A stretch of DNA of 64,000 nucleotides from Chengkuizengella axinellae (GCF_030730905.1 NZ_JAVAMP010000004.1:124001-188000); one strand, 5' to 3'. Positions 52,645 to 62,664 are shown, counted from the stretch's first letter. Notes: a model not told the origin generated them from the sequence alone. Numbers and translations: made by a program.

Positions 52645-53847
52645 TTACCAGTACAACTCCCAGTTTTTCACTAAACGAATTAATGCTTCAAAATAATAAT
52701 AATCTCCCCAAATACAGCTCTCATCTACACCTCTTGGTCCGTTTTTATTGTATACCGCATGAAGCAATATACCATTGGCTTCACTATTCATTTCTGTTCT
52801 ATAGTTTTCATACAAGGATTTCACTGTGAACAATGCTGCATTTTCATACATTTCTTTTTCTGGATCTGTTAAAGGCAATGATTTAACAAGCTCTAACAAC
52901 CCACAGGCTGCAATGGCTGCTGCCGAACTATCACGTTCTTGATCATCTCCATCTGTAAATACTAGATCCCAATAACATATATCATCTGCTGGAAGTCGGT
53001 TTAAATAGTAATTCGTTACTTTTTTAGCCAGCTCTATTAACTCTTCATTATTTGTATAACGGTAACTTAATGGAAAACCATAAATCCCCCACGCCTGTCC
53101 TCGTGCCCAGCATGAATCATCCGCATATCCTTGAAAAGTAGTGCCTTTCACAGGTTCACCTGTTTCTGAATCCATATAAAAGGTATGGAATGTTGATGCG
53201 TCTTCCCTCACGATATATTTTGCAGCTTGTTTTACATGACTTTCTGCCATATCCCGATATTTCGAATCTCCTGTCACTTCTGAAGCCCAATACAATAAAG
53301 GGAGGTTCATATTACAATCTATAATCATGCGTCCACGCTGTTTAGGGTCATTTAAATCTCCCCAGGCTTGAATAATGCCCGCTTTATCAAGGTAACGAGT
53401 GATGAGATGATCTGCAGCCATAAGCGCTGCTTCTTTAGCAGCTTCATTTCCAGTTAACTTATAAGCGCTAACGCAGGACAAAGAATACAAAAACCCTAAA
53501 TCATGATGATCCACTTCTATTTTTTTTTCCATTCTTTCCTTATAACTCAATACTTGTTTTTCAGCGACCCTGCGATACTTTTCATCACCTGTCCACTCAT
53601 AAGCTAACCACAACATCCCAGTCCAAAAGCTGTTTGTCCATTCTATATTATCTATCGGCGGATAAACATTATTTACACTGCTGGAATCAGGATATTGATC
53701 TGTAAATAAATCTAAGCTTTGGTCTATCTTCGCTAAAACATGTTCAATGGCTTTTTCCACGAATTCACGATCAACTGGTGGTTTTTTTTGAAAATAATCC
53801 TTATTATTTATTTCTTCTTTATTCACCGATTTCACTGCTACTGTCAT
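52645..53847 (-). CDS. GH88 unsaturated glucuronyl hydrolase
   Basis: About 400 residues with a six-hairpin (alpha/alpha)6 pattern. DNIEWTNSFWTGMLWLAYE near residue 60, DHHDLGFLYSLS (catalytic Asp region), RMIIDCNMNLPLLYWA with the second Asp, GYADDSCWARGQAWGIYGF and YWDLVFTDGD are GH88 landmarks. It hydrates and cleaves the unsaturated uronate from oligosaccharides released by polysaccharide lyases, in the cytoplasm (no signal peptide). ATG 53847 is preferred because GGGAGAGG lies 5 bases upstream. The shared 53-bp promoter module lies just upstream. Confidence 0.95.
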   Translation of the reverse strand: MTVAVKSVNKEEINNKDYFQKKPPVDREFVEKAIEHVLAKIDQSLDLFTDQYPDSSSVNNVYPPIDNIEWTNSFWTGMLWLAYEWTGDEKYRRVAEKQVLSYKERMEKKIEVDHHDLGFLYSLSCVSAYKLTGNEAAKEAALMAADHLITRYLDKAGIIQAWGDLNDPKQRGRMIIDCNMNLPLLYWASEVTGDSKYRDMAESHVKQAAKYIVREDASTFHTFYMDSETGEPVKGTTFQGYADDSCWARGQAWGIYGFPLSYRYTNNEELIELAKKVTNYYLNRLPADDICYWDLVFTDGDDQERDSSAAAIAACGLLELVKSLPLTDPEKEMYENAALFTVKSLYENYRTEMNSEANGILLHAVYNKNGPRGVDESCIWGDYYYFEALIRLVKNWELYW

Positions 53848-53894
53848 ATGACCTCTCCCTTTCATCCACCCTTTTTGAAGTTTAACTTTATTCA

Positions 53895-53949
53895 AATTGT
53901 AAAGGGTTTCATACATGTTTATAAGATGAAAATTTTTTACCCCTCTATT
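53895..53949 (-). promoter_or_regulatory. shared regulon module P3, upstream of GH88
   Basis: Minus-strand order: AGAGGGGTAAAAAATTTTC, CTTATAAACA, TGAAACCCTTTACAATT. Blocks and spacing equal those of P1 and P2 (45 bases between the AATTGT start and the CCCC start on the plus strand in all three). The first block contains the TAA stop codon of the upstream DUF1961 gene. TACAAT may be the -10. Probably an activator or operator site of the glycosaminoglycan regulon. Confidence 0.7.
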
Positions 53950-54617
53950 TCATACACTTTAAAATCTGCATATTCTGCAATTAATGGTGCCATTTGGCGG
54001 AATCCAATTCTACCTCCCTTGATCAAAGGTCCCCATGTTTCCCCATCATCCTGCCAATCAAATATAAGCAGCTCATTTATATAAAATTTGATATTTCCAT
54101 TCCTTTTCAATAACAAAAGCTGATACGGTTCTTGTACATCTTCACAACTAGGTATAGGATCAGCCCCTTGGCAAACTAGGTGGAAACCATAACTTTTTCG
54201 CAGATTGCAAGTATGAAATTTTCGATCCACATCTTTGTATCTACGTCTAAAATAACTAACATGATAAGCATGAATGTCTCCATGATGATATTGTCTGTAC
54301 ATTCCTTTCCTTACTTTTAGCTTTGAATCAAACAAATCCTCACCGTTCATTCCTGCAGCTCCAAAAAAAAGAATAGCCAACCCTGGTTCTCTTAACGGTT
54401 TAAACTCCCAAGAAATTGCTATGTTTTCTGGAAAGCTCTCTGGACACCAATAAACAAAATTCGATTCCTGTCCCAATGACGGATCAAGCAAATTTTCCAT
54501 TCTCATTTTACCTTCTGGAAAAGTTACTTGTGCTTCCCCTTCCATTTTAAATCCAGCTACATCAGTTTCAGATTGAAGTGGATTCTCATAAATTAAACGT
54601 GCATTTGTAGGTAACAT
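53937..54617 (-). CDS. DUF1961/YesU-like protein, tandem copy 2
   Basis: 226 residues of the DUF1961 family (YesU in Bacillus rhamnogalacturonan operons). LIYENPLQSETDVAGFKMEGE, FPEGKMRMEN, FVYWCPESFPENIAISWEF, LAILFFGAAGMNGEDLF, YHHGDIHAYHVSYFRR and GRIGFRQMAPLIAEY are conserved along the length; the fold is predicted to be a beta-sandwich lectin-like domain. No signal peptide. GGAGGAG precedes the ATG. Very similar to the gene 15 bases upstream, so the pair is a recent duplication. Role in glycosaminoglycan use is inferred from context. Confidence 0.9.
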   Translation of the reverse strand: MLPTNARLIYENPLQSETDVAGFKMEGEAQVTFPEGKMRMENLLDPSLGQESNFVYWCPESFPENIAISWEFKPLREPGLAILFFGAAGMNGEDLFDSKLKVRKGMYRQYHHGDIHAYHVSYFRRRYKDVDRKFHTCNLRKSYGFHLVCQGADPIPSCEDVQEPYQLLLLKRNGNIKFYINELLIFDWQDDGETWGPLIKGGRIGFRQMAPLIAEYADFKVYEIEG

Positions 54618-54632
54618 GAGCTTTTCTCCTCC

Positions 54633-55307
54633 CTACTCCAATTCATACACTTTAAAATCTGCATACTCAGCAATTAGTGGTGCCATTTGGCGAAATCCGA
54701 TTCTCCCACTTCCAATCAAAGGTCCCCACGTTTCCCCGTCATCCTGCCAATCAAAAATAGGGAGTTCGTTAATGAAAAACTTGATATTCCCATTCTTCTT
54801 GGTCAGTAGAATTTGATATGGCTCTTGTATATCTTCAACATCTGGTATAGGATCTGCTCCTTGGCAAACAAGATTGAAACCGTAACTCTTTCTCATATTG
54901 CAGGTATGGAACTGCCGCTCTACTTCATATCTTCTTCTAAAGTAACCAACATGATATGCATTGATGTCTCCATGGTGATATTGTTTATAGATTCCTTCTC
55001 TTACGTTAAGTTTTGGATCAAACAAATCTTCACCCTTCATTCCTGCTGCGCCAAAAAACAATATGGCTAACCCCGGCTCTCGTAAGGGTCTAAATTCCCA
55101 TGATACGGCAATATTCTCTGGAAATATTTCTGAACACCAGAACACAAAGTTAGATTGTTGGCCAAGTGCTGGATCAAGTACATTTTCCATTCTCATTTTA
55201 CCCTCTGGAAAAGTTACTTTTGCTTCCCCTTCCATTCTGAAATCATCTACATCATTGTCAGATCGCAGTGGATTATCATAAATTAAACGTGCATTTGATG
55301 GTAGCAT
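54633..55307 (-). CDS. DUF1961/YesU-like protein, tandem copy 1
   Basis: 224 residues, closely similar to the following copy (same block order: NARLIYDNPLRSDNDVDDFRMEGE, FPEGKMRMENVLD, YHHGDINAYHVGYFRRR, IGFRQMAPLIAEYADFKVYE). Differences are spread along the whole length rather than confined to one end, indicating two functional copies. GGGGGA precedes the ATG. It follows the esterase-like gene by about 75 bases. Confidence 0.9.
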   Translation of the reverse strand: MLPSNARLIYDNPLRSDNDVDDFRMEGEAKVTFPEGKMRMENVLDPALGQQSNFVFWCSEIFPENIAVSWEFRPLREPGLAILFFGAAGMKGEDLFDPKLNVREGIYKQYHHGDINAYHVGYFRRRYEVERQFHTCNMRKSYGFNLVCQGADPIPDVEDIQEPYQILLTKKNGNIKFFINELPIFDWQDDGETWGPLIGSGRIGFRQMAPLIAEYADFKVYELE

Positions 55308-55384
55308 TCCTATATCCCCCTTTTTGGTTAAGGTAATACTTCACTACTAACCTCAATTGAAGCATTATTTTGGAAATTATATAT

Positions 55385-56191
55385 TTATGATTGAAAAACT
55401 TTGATCTCATGTTTTAACCAGCTGTAGCATAACTTTGTCCATTGACCCACATGTGGCTCATCCTCTGCTAATTTCAGACCATGTTTCCCCGTCGGAAATA
55501 CATGCAGTTCAAATGGAATATTGTATGTACTTAACGCTTGTGAAAAATACAAGCTATTTTCAACAGTGATATGATCCTCGGCAGTATGCCACATAAAGGT
55601 TCTTGGCGTATCTTTACTCACATGTTTTTCTAAAGAATGATGGTCCCTTTCAAATTCCGTCCCAGCCGCTCCAAGCAAGTTTGTCCTTGAACCATAGTGC
55701 CCCATCTCTGTAAATGTAATCACTGGATAACCAAGAATCATAAAATCAGGGCGACAGCTCTGCTGATCAATTTCATCCTGAGGGTCAAAAAAGTTTTGGT
55801 TAAAGTGAACCCCTAACGAAGCTGCCAAATGACCTCCAGCTGAAAAACCAGCTGTACCTATTTGTTCTTGGATTACGTTCCATTCCTTTGCTCTTAATCG
55901 AATTGTTCTTATTGCACGTTGCGCATCGATAAACGGACAAGGATGACGATATGGAACTACTCGATAATCCAGTACAAATACGTGAATGCCTAATGGAGTT
56001 AACCACTCTGCAATCCTTACACCAACATCAGTTTTGTTCTTGTATCCTCCTCCAGGTATGGCTAACACCGCTGGTGCTGGTTGGTTAGACTTACTTGGAT
56101 AAAATATCATTTTAGGCATTTCTTTACTCTCTCCATCTAAAAAAGGAACCTTACCTTGTTCCCACAAAGGAATTTCTTGATTTATGTCCAT
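55385..56191 (-). CDS. alpha/beta-hydrolase carbohydrate esterase (BD-FAE/acetyl-xylan-esterase-like)
   Basis: 268 residues. VLAIPGGGYKNKTDVGVRIAEWL near residue 40 supplies the oxyanion-hole GGGY, and IGTAGFSAGGHLAASLG near 112 carries the nucleophile Ser (GFSAGGH). An Asp/His pair is expected after FMWHTAEDHITVENS and FPTGKHGLKLA. No signal peptide, so likely cytoplasmic. It probably removes acetyl or another acyl group from oligosaccharides of the pathway. First gene of the esterase-DUF1961-DUF1961 unit, under the shared P2 module. Confidence 0.88.
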   Translation of the reverse strand: MDINQEIPLWEQGKVPFLDGESKEMPKMIFYPSKSNQPAPAVLAIPGGGYKNKTDVGVRIAEWLTPLGIHVFVLDYRVVPYRHPCPFIDAQRAIRTIRLRAKEWNVIQEQIGTAGFSAGGHLAASLGVHFNQNFFDPQDEIDQQSCRPDFMILGYPVITFTEMGHYGSRTNLLGAAGTEFERDHHSLEKHVSKDTPRTFMWHTAEDHITVENSLYFSQALSTYNIPFELHVFPTGKHGLKLAEDEPHVGQWTKLCYSWLKHEIKVFQS

Positions 56192-56244
56192 TTAATTCAC
56201 CTTTTTCATAATTTAAATTCTCGGATAAAATGCTCTTTATTATA

Positions 56245-56297
56245 AATTGTAAGGGTTTTCAAAAATGTTTTTAAGACGAAAATTTTTTACCCCTATT
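56245..56297 (-). promoter_or_regulatory. shared regulon module P2, upstream of the esterase gene
   Basis: Minus-strand order: AATAGGGGTAAAAAATTTTC, CTTAAAAACA, TGAAAACCCTTACAATT, the best match to the common pattern of the three copies. It lies between the terminator of the lyase gene and the esterase start (about 55 bases further). TTAAAA and TACAAT with a 17-base spacer may be the -35/-10. Confidence 0.75.
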
Positions 56298-56304
56298 TAA
56301 TAAT

Positions 56305-56341
56305 AAAAAGAGAGAGGTGAGATAGACACACCCCTCTTTCA
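56305..56341 (-). terminator. intrinsic terminator after the PL8 lyase gene
   Basis: GAGAGGTG-like arms pair with CACCCCTCTTT (about 56310-56340) around a short loop; on the minus strand TTTTTATTATT follows. It separates the lyase transcript from the esterase unit. Confidence 0.7.
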
Positions 56342-56450
56342 TCATATACTTTTCACACTTTATCCGTTTATTAAGAAACTCTTTTATTCGCTTGATACTC
56401 TGTTTCGATACCTTAGCTTCAATATATTTACGATATTAAATTTGTTTGTC

Positions 56451-59400
56451 CTAGTTTTCGTCATCTTTTTTATTTGGTTTATTTCCTTTATTTCCATCTC
56501 CATTGTTTCCATTTCCATTCCCGTTATTTCCATTTCCATTCCCATTAGAAGTTTTAAGTAACTCTTTAAATTGATCTAATGCTTCTTGCAAACTCAAAAC
56601 TGCCTGATCAATATTTCCTTGCGTAAGGTTCACAGCATCATCTAATATTCCTTGGACTAATTGAATTTCCCCTTGCAATATTTGTTTACTCCCTATAGGA
56701 TAGGTGCCCGCTGCATGACCTTCTTCAGCTTCATCATGGAATAATTGTGCTTCAATGATGATCGAACTCAACTCACTAAGATCTCCAGCAGCTTGAATAA
56801 TGCTCGCTTCAAAAGTATCTATGGCTGTTCGAAGCTGCAATTCAGTGGAATTAATCACTTCTTGTGATGAATTGTCTGCATCATCTAAAACAACTTGTGC
56901 ACTTGCTAGTTCTACTTGCAGTAGTTCTTGGTCAGGGGCAGAGACATCTCCTACCCCTGTGCCTATATCATGATTTAATAACAATAGATCCGCTTCTTCT
57001 ATAGCTTCACTTAAAGCCGTTGTATCTACTATTTCATTAACTGGGATTAATTCAATTTCTATCGGCATTGCATGTTGATTATCAAATTCGATGACAGTAA
57101 ATCCATTATTGTTTGATACAATACGATAGTTTCCACCCTGCTCCTTTACATTCCATTCACCAACGATTGTTAACTGCATCGTATGCACGATGCTTTCATT
57201 TTCTTCCCACCAACGATCATAAGGGCCTTTTGCAACAAAATTACCATCTGCATCATAAACATCAGGATCTAATCCCTCGTACAACCTTAGATCAGGATCA
57301 ACAACGGAAAGCACTAATTGATTCCCATTTTCTCTAATCATCACCATGGAAGGAGTATCCACAGCTGCTACATGACCAACATGGATAGCATCATTTGCTT
57401 CAAACAATGCATAACCTGTAATTCTTGTTGCTAAATCCTTAACTATATGTGCGTCATAATCCTTTTGTAATACTTCATATGGCTGATCTTGTGCCTGACT
57501 CATCTGTTCTATAAATGTCTGCATTTCATTGGCATCTGCACCAACGATGATTGCATACTCATACTCTTCACCTGTTGGAGCCTTTCCATGATCTAACCAT
57601 GCTGTAGTAAAATCACCCTGAGTCTCACTTCCATCTTTTTGATCTTTAGAATTCTGTGTTTTTCGATGCAATCCAACATTCTGATCTTCCGGTATATAGT
57701 ATCCATTCTGCTTATTATCTACCATCCACATGGGTTCGGTTAATAACAAGTTATCCTCATATGGGAAGGTTGTGATTGCTTTTGTATCACTCAACCATAT
57801 TGGCTCATCTTGACTTTTCATATGATTTTGGAAAAGTGTCGTTTCTGTTGAATGTACATCATCTGTATTTTCAATATTTGATCCTAATGCAATGATTCGG
57901 TCATCAAACATAAAGACGGATTTTCTTGCACGATGGCTTTCGTCATATCTAGGTATCTCGTGCAGCTTCATCGCAAACATGCCATTTTCACCTTCAATAT
58001 TCAATCCACCAGCAAACGTTTCATCATTTAACATATTTTCAGAAAATTGACTTGCTTTAAGCTCATCAAAAGGTAAATGAATTGTTGTTGTACCCGACCA
58101 ACGATTCCAATCATAACCTAGATCTGTATGACCACTATCATAACTATTTACGGGATCTCCTTGACCTAGGATTTGAATCTGTCCATATGAGATATATCTT
58201 CCATACCAATTGGCATTCGTATAGATTTCTGTAGACCATACATAACGATTATGTCCTTTGACCCCAACTAACCAGTTATCCCTACGATGAAGCTGCAGTG
58301 CACCGTAATTCATGGTCCAACTTCCATTTGGATCAAGCTCTGCTTCATAACCTAAATCAAGCAAGGATTGTGTTGTATCGTCAAAATTGAGAGGCTCTAT
58401 TAATCTTAAATAAGCCGCAGCCATGTCTGGATCAATCGCCTCTAATCCATCTGGTGTTCCAGCTAAAGCCATATATTTGAACGGAAAACTGCTAATTCCA
58501 TAAACTCCAGTTGGATGTCTCCCTGCAATACTAACTAACCAATTATATTTATTTGAATACAATCTAGTGGCAAGCAAGGCATGTTTAACTGATTCATGTG
58601 CCTCTTCTGAGATCCCAAATTCAGTTCCTCCAAGCATATAAACCACAGGTGTCATCCCTATAAAAGCATCTCTAGTATAATGTGGATAAAATCCTTTATG
58701 ATGAAATCCAGATCCATCGACTTTAAAGGCCGGCATTAAACCAGGAGCAGGTGTCAAACCTTCACTTAACCATTCTGTTAATCTACGCATATATTGCACT
58801 TGACGTTCTTCATCATCAAGGATTAAAATGCTGGCAACCATACTCCTCAGTAACGTATTCAACGTATCTATATTGGCATAAATTCGATCCACAGGCTCAT
58901 ACATTCGTCCAACTCCACTGTACCAAACCATCATATCCTGAGCCCATGGAAGCAATCCAGCCTCCTCTAATTCATCCTTCATCAGCCACATTGCTGGGGC
59001 AAGAGAACGATTGTTGTATCCAATGTGATGTAGAATTCCCTGACTGCTACCCCATGCCCATCCTTGGTCACGGAAATGATCCGCAAGATCAATAAACATC
59101 GTTTTTAATTCTGTTTTTTCAGTTGGATCTGTTGTTATATGATAATACTGTGCGACATTAAACATGAAGTCCGTATAGTCTCTTAAATCAAGTGCGTTAA
59201 CCACTGCCAACATTTCCTCTTGCATACTGCTTGGATAAATATCTTTTAAGTGTTTAAAATTAACAGGTCTTCCTTTTATACTTCCATTCTCCCGAACAAT
59301 TTCATAGGTTTGGAATTCAGCACGCAATTCCTCCATGCCTTCAATAACCGGTTCCTCGCCCTTTAAACTAGCATCCACTCTCTCCATATCTTCCATCACA

Positions 59401-62400
59401 TACTTACGATAGTTTTCCGCAATAGTAGTAAGAGAATCCAATTCTGCTTGTGTTGGGATGATCACTTCATTAGATGCTTCTTTCAGCCATTGATCAAACA
59501 AAACGACAGCATTCCAAGTATACATATCCTGCTCGTCTTGTTCTGGGTTTACAAATGGAACCTGTATATCTCTAGTTGGATATCTAGTATCCACAAGATC
59601 GTTCATCACAAATTGATCAAAAAACAATGTTCCTTGACCTAAACTGCTAGGTGCACTTATGACTAAATGATCCATTTCAACTACAGGATTACCCGTCATA
59701 TCATGATAAGGCACCCAGGCGGTTCTCCAGCCCTCAAAATCTAAACCAAAGGTGAAAGATGCATCCACTTGACCGTTATGTCCAAATTCAAAAAGAAGTT
59801 CATCTTCAATCGGATTTTCATTGTATATCCATACGCCAAAAGTATCTGTTTCTTTGCCGCTAAATCCTGTTGGGTGAGATAGAATGACTTGTGAGCCAGC
59901 AGAGTAATCCCATCTTAGTGAAGAGGTTCCATCCTTGAAATGTTCTGTGCTAAGTGTCAATTCGGAAGCGTCATTGGTTTCAAATTGTGTTGGGACTTCA
60001 CCTGTTTCAAACATGAAAACTGGTCCATACACTGTGATTATACTAGTGGCTGTATATATAGTCCCATCCAAGTTGGTTGTTTCAGCACTTATTTCTACAG
60101 TACCAGTATCTAACCCTGCCACTAACCCATTGTTATCTACTGTAGCAATACTTGGTTCACTTGAACTCCAAGAAACATCTTGTGCTGAAATATCAGGACG
60201 AATATGAACCTGTAACTGAGTGGTATCTCCTTCTCCTAAATAGTAATTTGCTGGTGTTACTTCAATAGGGTTCAAATCATAGGAGTGTATACTAATATCA
60301 TCAAACCAAACGCTTCCAGTTCCTTCTTCTAAAAACAATTGAACCTTCATTTCCACTGCACCAGCTGGAGGTATGGTATTTAAAACGACTTGCTTCCAAT
60401 CATTTGTTCCTTTAAATTTATCTGTATTTGTTGCAACGCCTACTTTATCCCCATTTGAATCTATATATAAAGCTCGGTAAGAGGCTCCACCTGTAGCATT
60501 ATCCGTTTTGATCCAAGCTGATAAAGTATGTTTTTGCAATTCCGAAATCGGTACAACTTGAGTAACAGAAGCCCGTCCGTTATCCATGGAGGTGATTTGA
60601 AGAGATTTTGATCCACTATGGAATTGATCTTCTGTCACACTAATACTTGGATTTCCTACAGGTTTCCATAATAATGGCCAATCCGCTGCTGCTAAATCCG
60701 TCCATAAATCATAAGCAGGTTCTGTAATTTCAAATCCCGAGTTCAACACTTCTGTATGAATCGTATGATCACCAGTTACATGAACTTCAACAAATGCAGA
60801 TATACTTCCATCTGTATTTGAGGCTGTTATATTCGAAGTTCCAGGTCCGATGGCTGTTAGATGTCCATTATGATCAACAACAGCAACACTAGGAAGTGAT
60901 GATTCCCAGATGATGGACTCCGTAGCATCCATTGGATCCACTTGCACATTTAATGTGGCCATTTCCCCAGATACCATCTGTATAGTTGATTCATTCATAA
61001 CAATGTTCTGTATCTCAATGGTTTCTATAAGTTCAATGTCATCAAACCATACGGTTCCTGTACTTAAGTCTGCATTTAATTGCACCTGCATGATTGCAGC
61101 ATCCAAAGGGCTTTCTACATTTAATTGTAAAAGAGTCCAATCTGTATCCGCTTTTATCTTTTGAGAAGTGACTGTTTCACCCGTTATTTTCTGATCATTG
61201 GCATCGGAGTATATAATTTGAAAAAAAGCACCCGATCCTGATATATTTTCTGTTTTCACCCAGATATTAATTTCATACTTTTTAGTAGGATCCACACTAA
61301 CCTTTTGGGACACAGTACCTCTTACAGCTGTTTCTCCTGGTTCAAACACTGCGCCAGCTGCAGATATTTTTAAAGCCTTGCTGCCACTATGAGCTTGAGC
61401 TGGATCTATCTCAATAATAGGATCTCCTCTATCTGTCCATACAATAGGCCAATCTTCCGGTATGAGTCCATCCCAATCTGAATTTGCATCATCTGTATAC
61501 GTGAATTCAAATCCTTGATTTATTACTTCCGTGGCATAGGTCGGTTGTCCATCACCCGGAGTTTGGTCATTCACAGTAACTGCTACAGTGTCAGATATCG
61601 TTCCATCCATATTGGAAGCTGTAATTGTCGTTGTTCCTGGAACAACTGCTGTAACAATTCCGTTAGCATCTACAGTGGCTACACTAGGATTTAATGATTC
61701 CCATTTTAAACCCTCAGTATGATCCATTGGGTGTACTTCCATTGACAAATTAGTAGAATCCCCGCCATTTAACGAAATCGTATCTTCTATAATGTTAATA
61801 CTAGAAATAAATATTTCTTGAACCTCGGTTAATTCCACATCATCGAACCATACGGTTCCTATACCTGTATCCATTATTAATTGAATTTTTAAATTGGCCG
61901 CTTCTGCAGGTGGGGATAATTCTAACTGGACACTACCCCAATCCATAAAATCATTGATCTTATTTGTGGATACACCAGCACCATTTATTTTATTCCCAAC
62001 AGTATCATAATAAGTAATTTGAATATATGCTCCTTTACCTGAGGTAACATCCGTTTTTATGTTTGCATTTAAATTGTACTTGTTAGAACCAAAAACCAGC
62101 ACTTGTTCTTGTGTTACCATCGCTCGAATATTGCCCTCAGAATCGCTAGGATCTGCAGTTACTGATGAGATCATTAAAACATGATTTGTAGGATCTGCAT
62201 CATCTTGGACAACATCAAAGGTTGGGATTAATTCTGAGTTGTTGGGATCAACGTACGTTTTCACCCAACCACTTACTGGTTCAAAATTGTCCCAAACTGA
62301 ATCAACATCAGACGCTATTATAGCTTCAAAATCCCCGTTCATAATTAAATTTGAAGTTTGAGCTTCACTTGTTATCTCAGTTGTAAAACTAGGAATAAAA

Positions 62401-62462
62401 CTAAACAACATTGTAAAAATAATCATGAATGATGTCGCTTTGTTTAATTTTTGATGTTTCAT
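56451..62462 (-). CDS. secreted multi-domain polysaccharide lyase family 8 (chondroitinase ABC-like)
   Basis: 2003 residues. Signal peptide ~1-35; then three carbohydrate-binding (CBM4/9-like) modules (about 36-215, 312-480, 572-728) alternating with three Big2 Ig-like domains (about 217-300, 482-560, 729-812); a chondroitinase ABC N-terminal-type domain (~814-985); and the catalytic alpha/alpha toroid (~1000-1400). H1255 and Y1262 (HHKGFYPHY) and R1314 (AGRHP) keep the exact spacing of H501, Y508 and R560 of Proteus chondroitinase ABC, and E1412 fits E653. Beta domains (to ~1790), FIVAR-like helical repeats (~1805-1960) and a Gly/Asn-rich tail follow. Predicted to cleave chondroitin, dermatan or hyaluronan outside the cell; exact specificity is uncertain. 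AAGAGGTGG precedes the ATG. Confidence 0.92.
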   Translation of the reverse strand: MKHQKLNKATSFMIIFTMLFSFIPSFTTEITSEAQTSNLIMNGDFEAIIASDVDSVWDNFEPVSGWVKTYVDPNNSELIPTFDVVQDDADPTNHVLMISSVTADPSDSEGNIRAMVTQEQVLVFGSNKYNLNANIKTDVTSGKGAYIQITYYDTVGNKINGAGVSTNKINDFMDWGSVQLELSPPAEAANLKIQLIMDTGIGTVWFDDVELTEVQEIFISSINIIEDTISLNGGDSTNLSMEVHPMDHTEGLKWESLNPSVATVDANGIVTAVVPGTTTITASNMDGTISDTVAVTVNDQTPGDGQPTYATEVINQGFEFTYTDDANSDWDGLIPEDWPIVWTDRGDPIIEIDPAQAHSGSKALKISAAGAVFEPGETAVRGTVSQKVSVDPTKKYEINIWVKTENISGSGAFFQIIYSDANDQKITGETVTSQKIKADTDWTLLQLNVESPLDAAIMQVQLNADLSTGTVWFDDIELIETIEIQNIVMNESTIQMVSGEMATLNVQVDPMDATESIIWESSLPSVAVVDHNGHLTAIGPGTSNITASNTDGSISAFVEVHVTGDHTIHTEVLNSGFEITEPAYDLWTDLAAADWPLLWKPVGNPSISVTEDQFHSGSKSLQITSMDNGRASVTQVVPISELQKHTLSAWIKTDNATGGASYRALYIDSNGDKVGVATNTDKFKGTNDWKQVVLNTIPPAGAVEMKVQLFLEEGTGSVWFDDISIHSYDLNPIEVTPANYYLGEGDTTQLQVHIRPDISAQDVSWSSSEPSIATVDNNGLVAGLDTGTVEISAETTNLDGTIYTATSIITVYGPVFMFETGEVPTQFETNDASELTLSTEHFKDGTSSLRWDYSAGSQVILSHPTGFSGKETDTFGVWIYNENPIEDELLFEFGHNGQVDASFTFGLDFEGWRTAWVPYHDMTGNPVVEMDHLVISAPSSLGQGTLFFDQFVMNDLVDTRYPTRDIQVPFVNPEQDEQDMYTWNAVVLFDQWLKEASNEVIIPTQAELDSLTTIAENYRKYVMEDMERVDASLKGEEPVIEGMEELRAEFQTYEIVRENGSIKGRPVNFKHLKDIYPSSMQEEMLAVVNALDLRDYTDFMFNVAQYYHITTDPTEKTELKTMFIDLADHFRDQGWAWGSSQGILHHIGYNNRSLAPAMWLMKDELEEAGLLPWAQDMMVWYSGVGRMYEPVDRIYANIDTLNTLLRSMVASILILDDEERQVQYMRRLTEWLSEGLTPAPGLMPAFKVDGSGFHHKGFYPHYTRDAFIGMTPVVYMLGGTEFGISEEAHESVKHALLATRLYSNKYNWLVSIAGRHPTGVYGISSFPFKYMALAGTPDGLEAIDPDMAAAYLRLIEPLNFDDTTQSLLDLGYEAELDPNGSWTMNYGALQLHRRDNWLVGVKGHNRYVWSTEIYTNANWYGRYISYGQIQILGQGDPVNSYDSGHTDLGYDWNRWSGTTTIHLPFDELKASQFSENMLNDETFAGGLNIEGENGMFAMKLHEIPRYDESHRARKSVFMFDDRIIALGSNIENTDDVHSTETTLFQNHMKSQDEPIWLSDTKAITTFPYEDNLLLTEPMWMVDNKQNGYYIPEDQNVGLHRKTQNSKDQKDGSETQGDFTTAWLDHGKAPTGEEYEYAIIVGADANEMQTFIEQMSQAQDQPYEVLQKDYDAHIVKDLATRITGYALFEANDAIHVGHVAAVDTPSMVMIRENGNQLVLSVVDPDLRLYEGLDPDVYDADGNFVAKGPYDRWWEENESIVHTMQLTIVGEWNVKEQGGNYRIVSNNNGFTVIEFDNQHAMPIEIELIPVNEIVDTTALSEAIEEADLLLLNHDIGTGVGDVSAPDQELLQVELASAQVVLDDADNSSQEVINSTELQLRTAIDTFEASIIQAAGDLSELSSIIIEAQLFHDEAEEGHAAGTYPIGSKQILQGEIQLVQGILDDAVNLTQGNIDQAVLSLQEALDQFKELLKTSNGNGNGNNGNGNGNNGDGNKGNKPNKKDDEN

Positions 62463-62568
62463 GCTTCCACCTCTTTTTTGAGTTATTTCTTACCTGTCAT
62501 TTCTTCAATCTGTAACGTGTTATGCATTTTATATGATTCAGATTTTTTTGGCATAAGATTAAATGAAT

Positions 62569-62582
62569 TGAAAACGCTTACA
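62569..62582. promoter_or_regulatory. cre site (CcpA) upstream of the lyase gene
   Basis: TGAAAACGCTTACA matches the consensus TGNAARCGNWWNCA at every position. It lies about 107 bases before the lyase start, downstream of module P1, consistent with roadblock-type catabolite repression. Confidence 0.75.
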
Positions 62583-62664
62583 AATGTTGGTATTATCATT
62601 TCTTATTTTTCTTCATAACACCTCTCCTATCTATAAAATTATTATATCAATCAAATATATTTAC

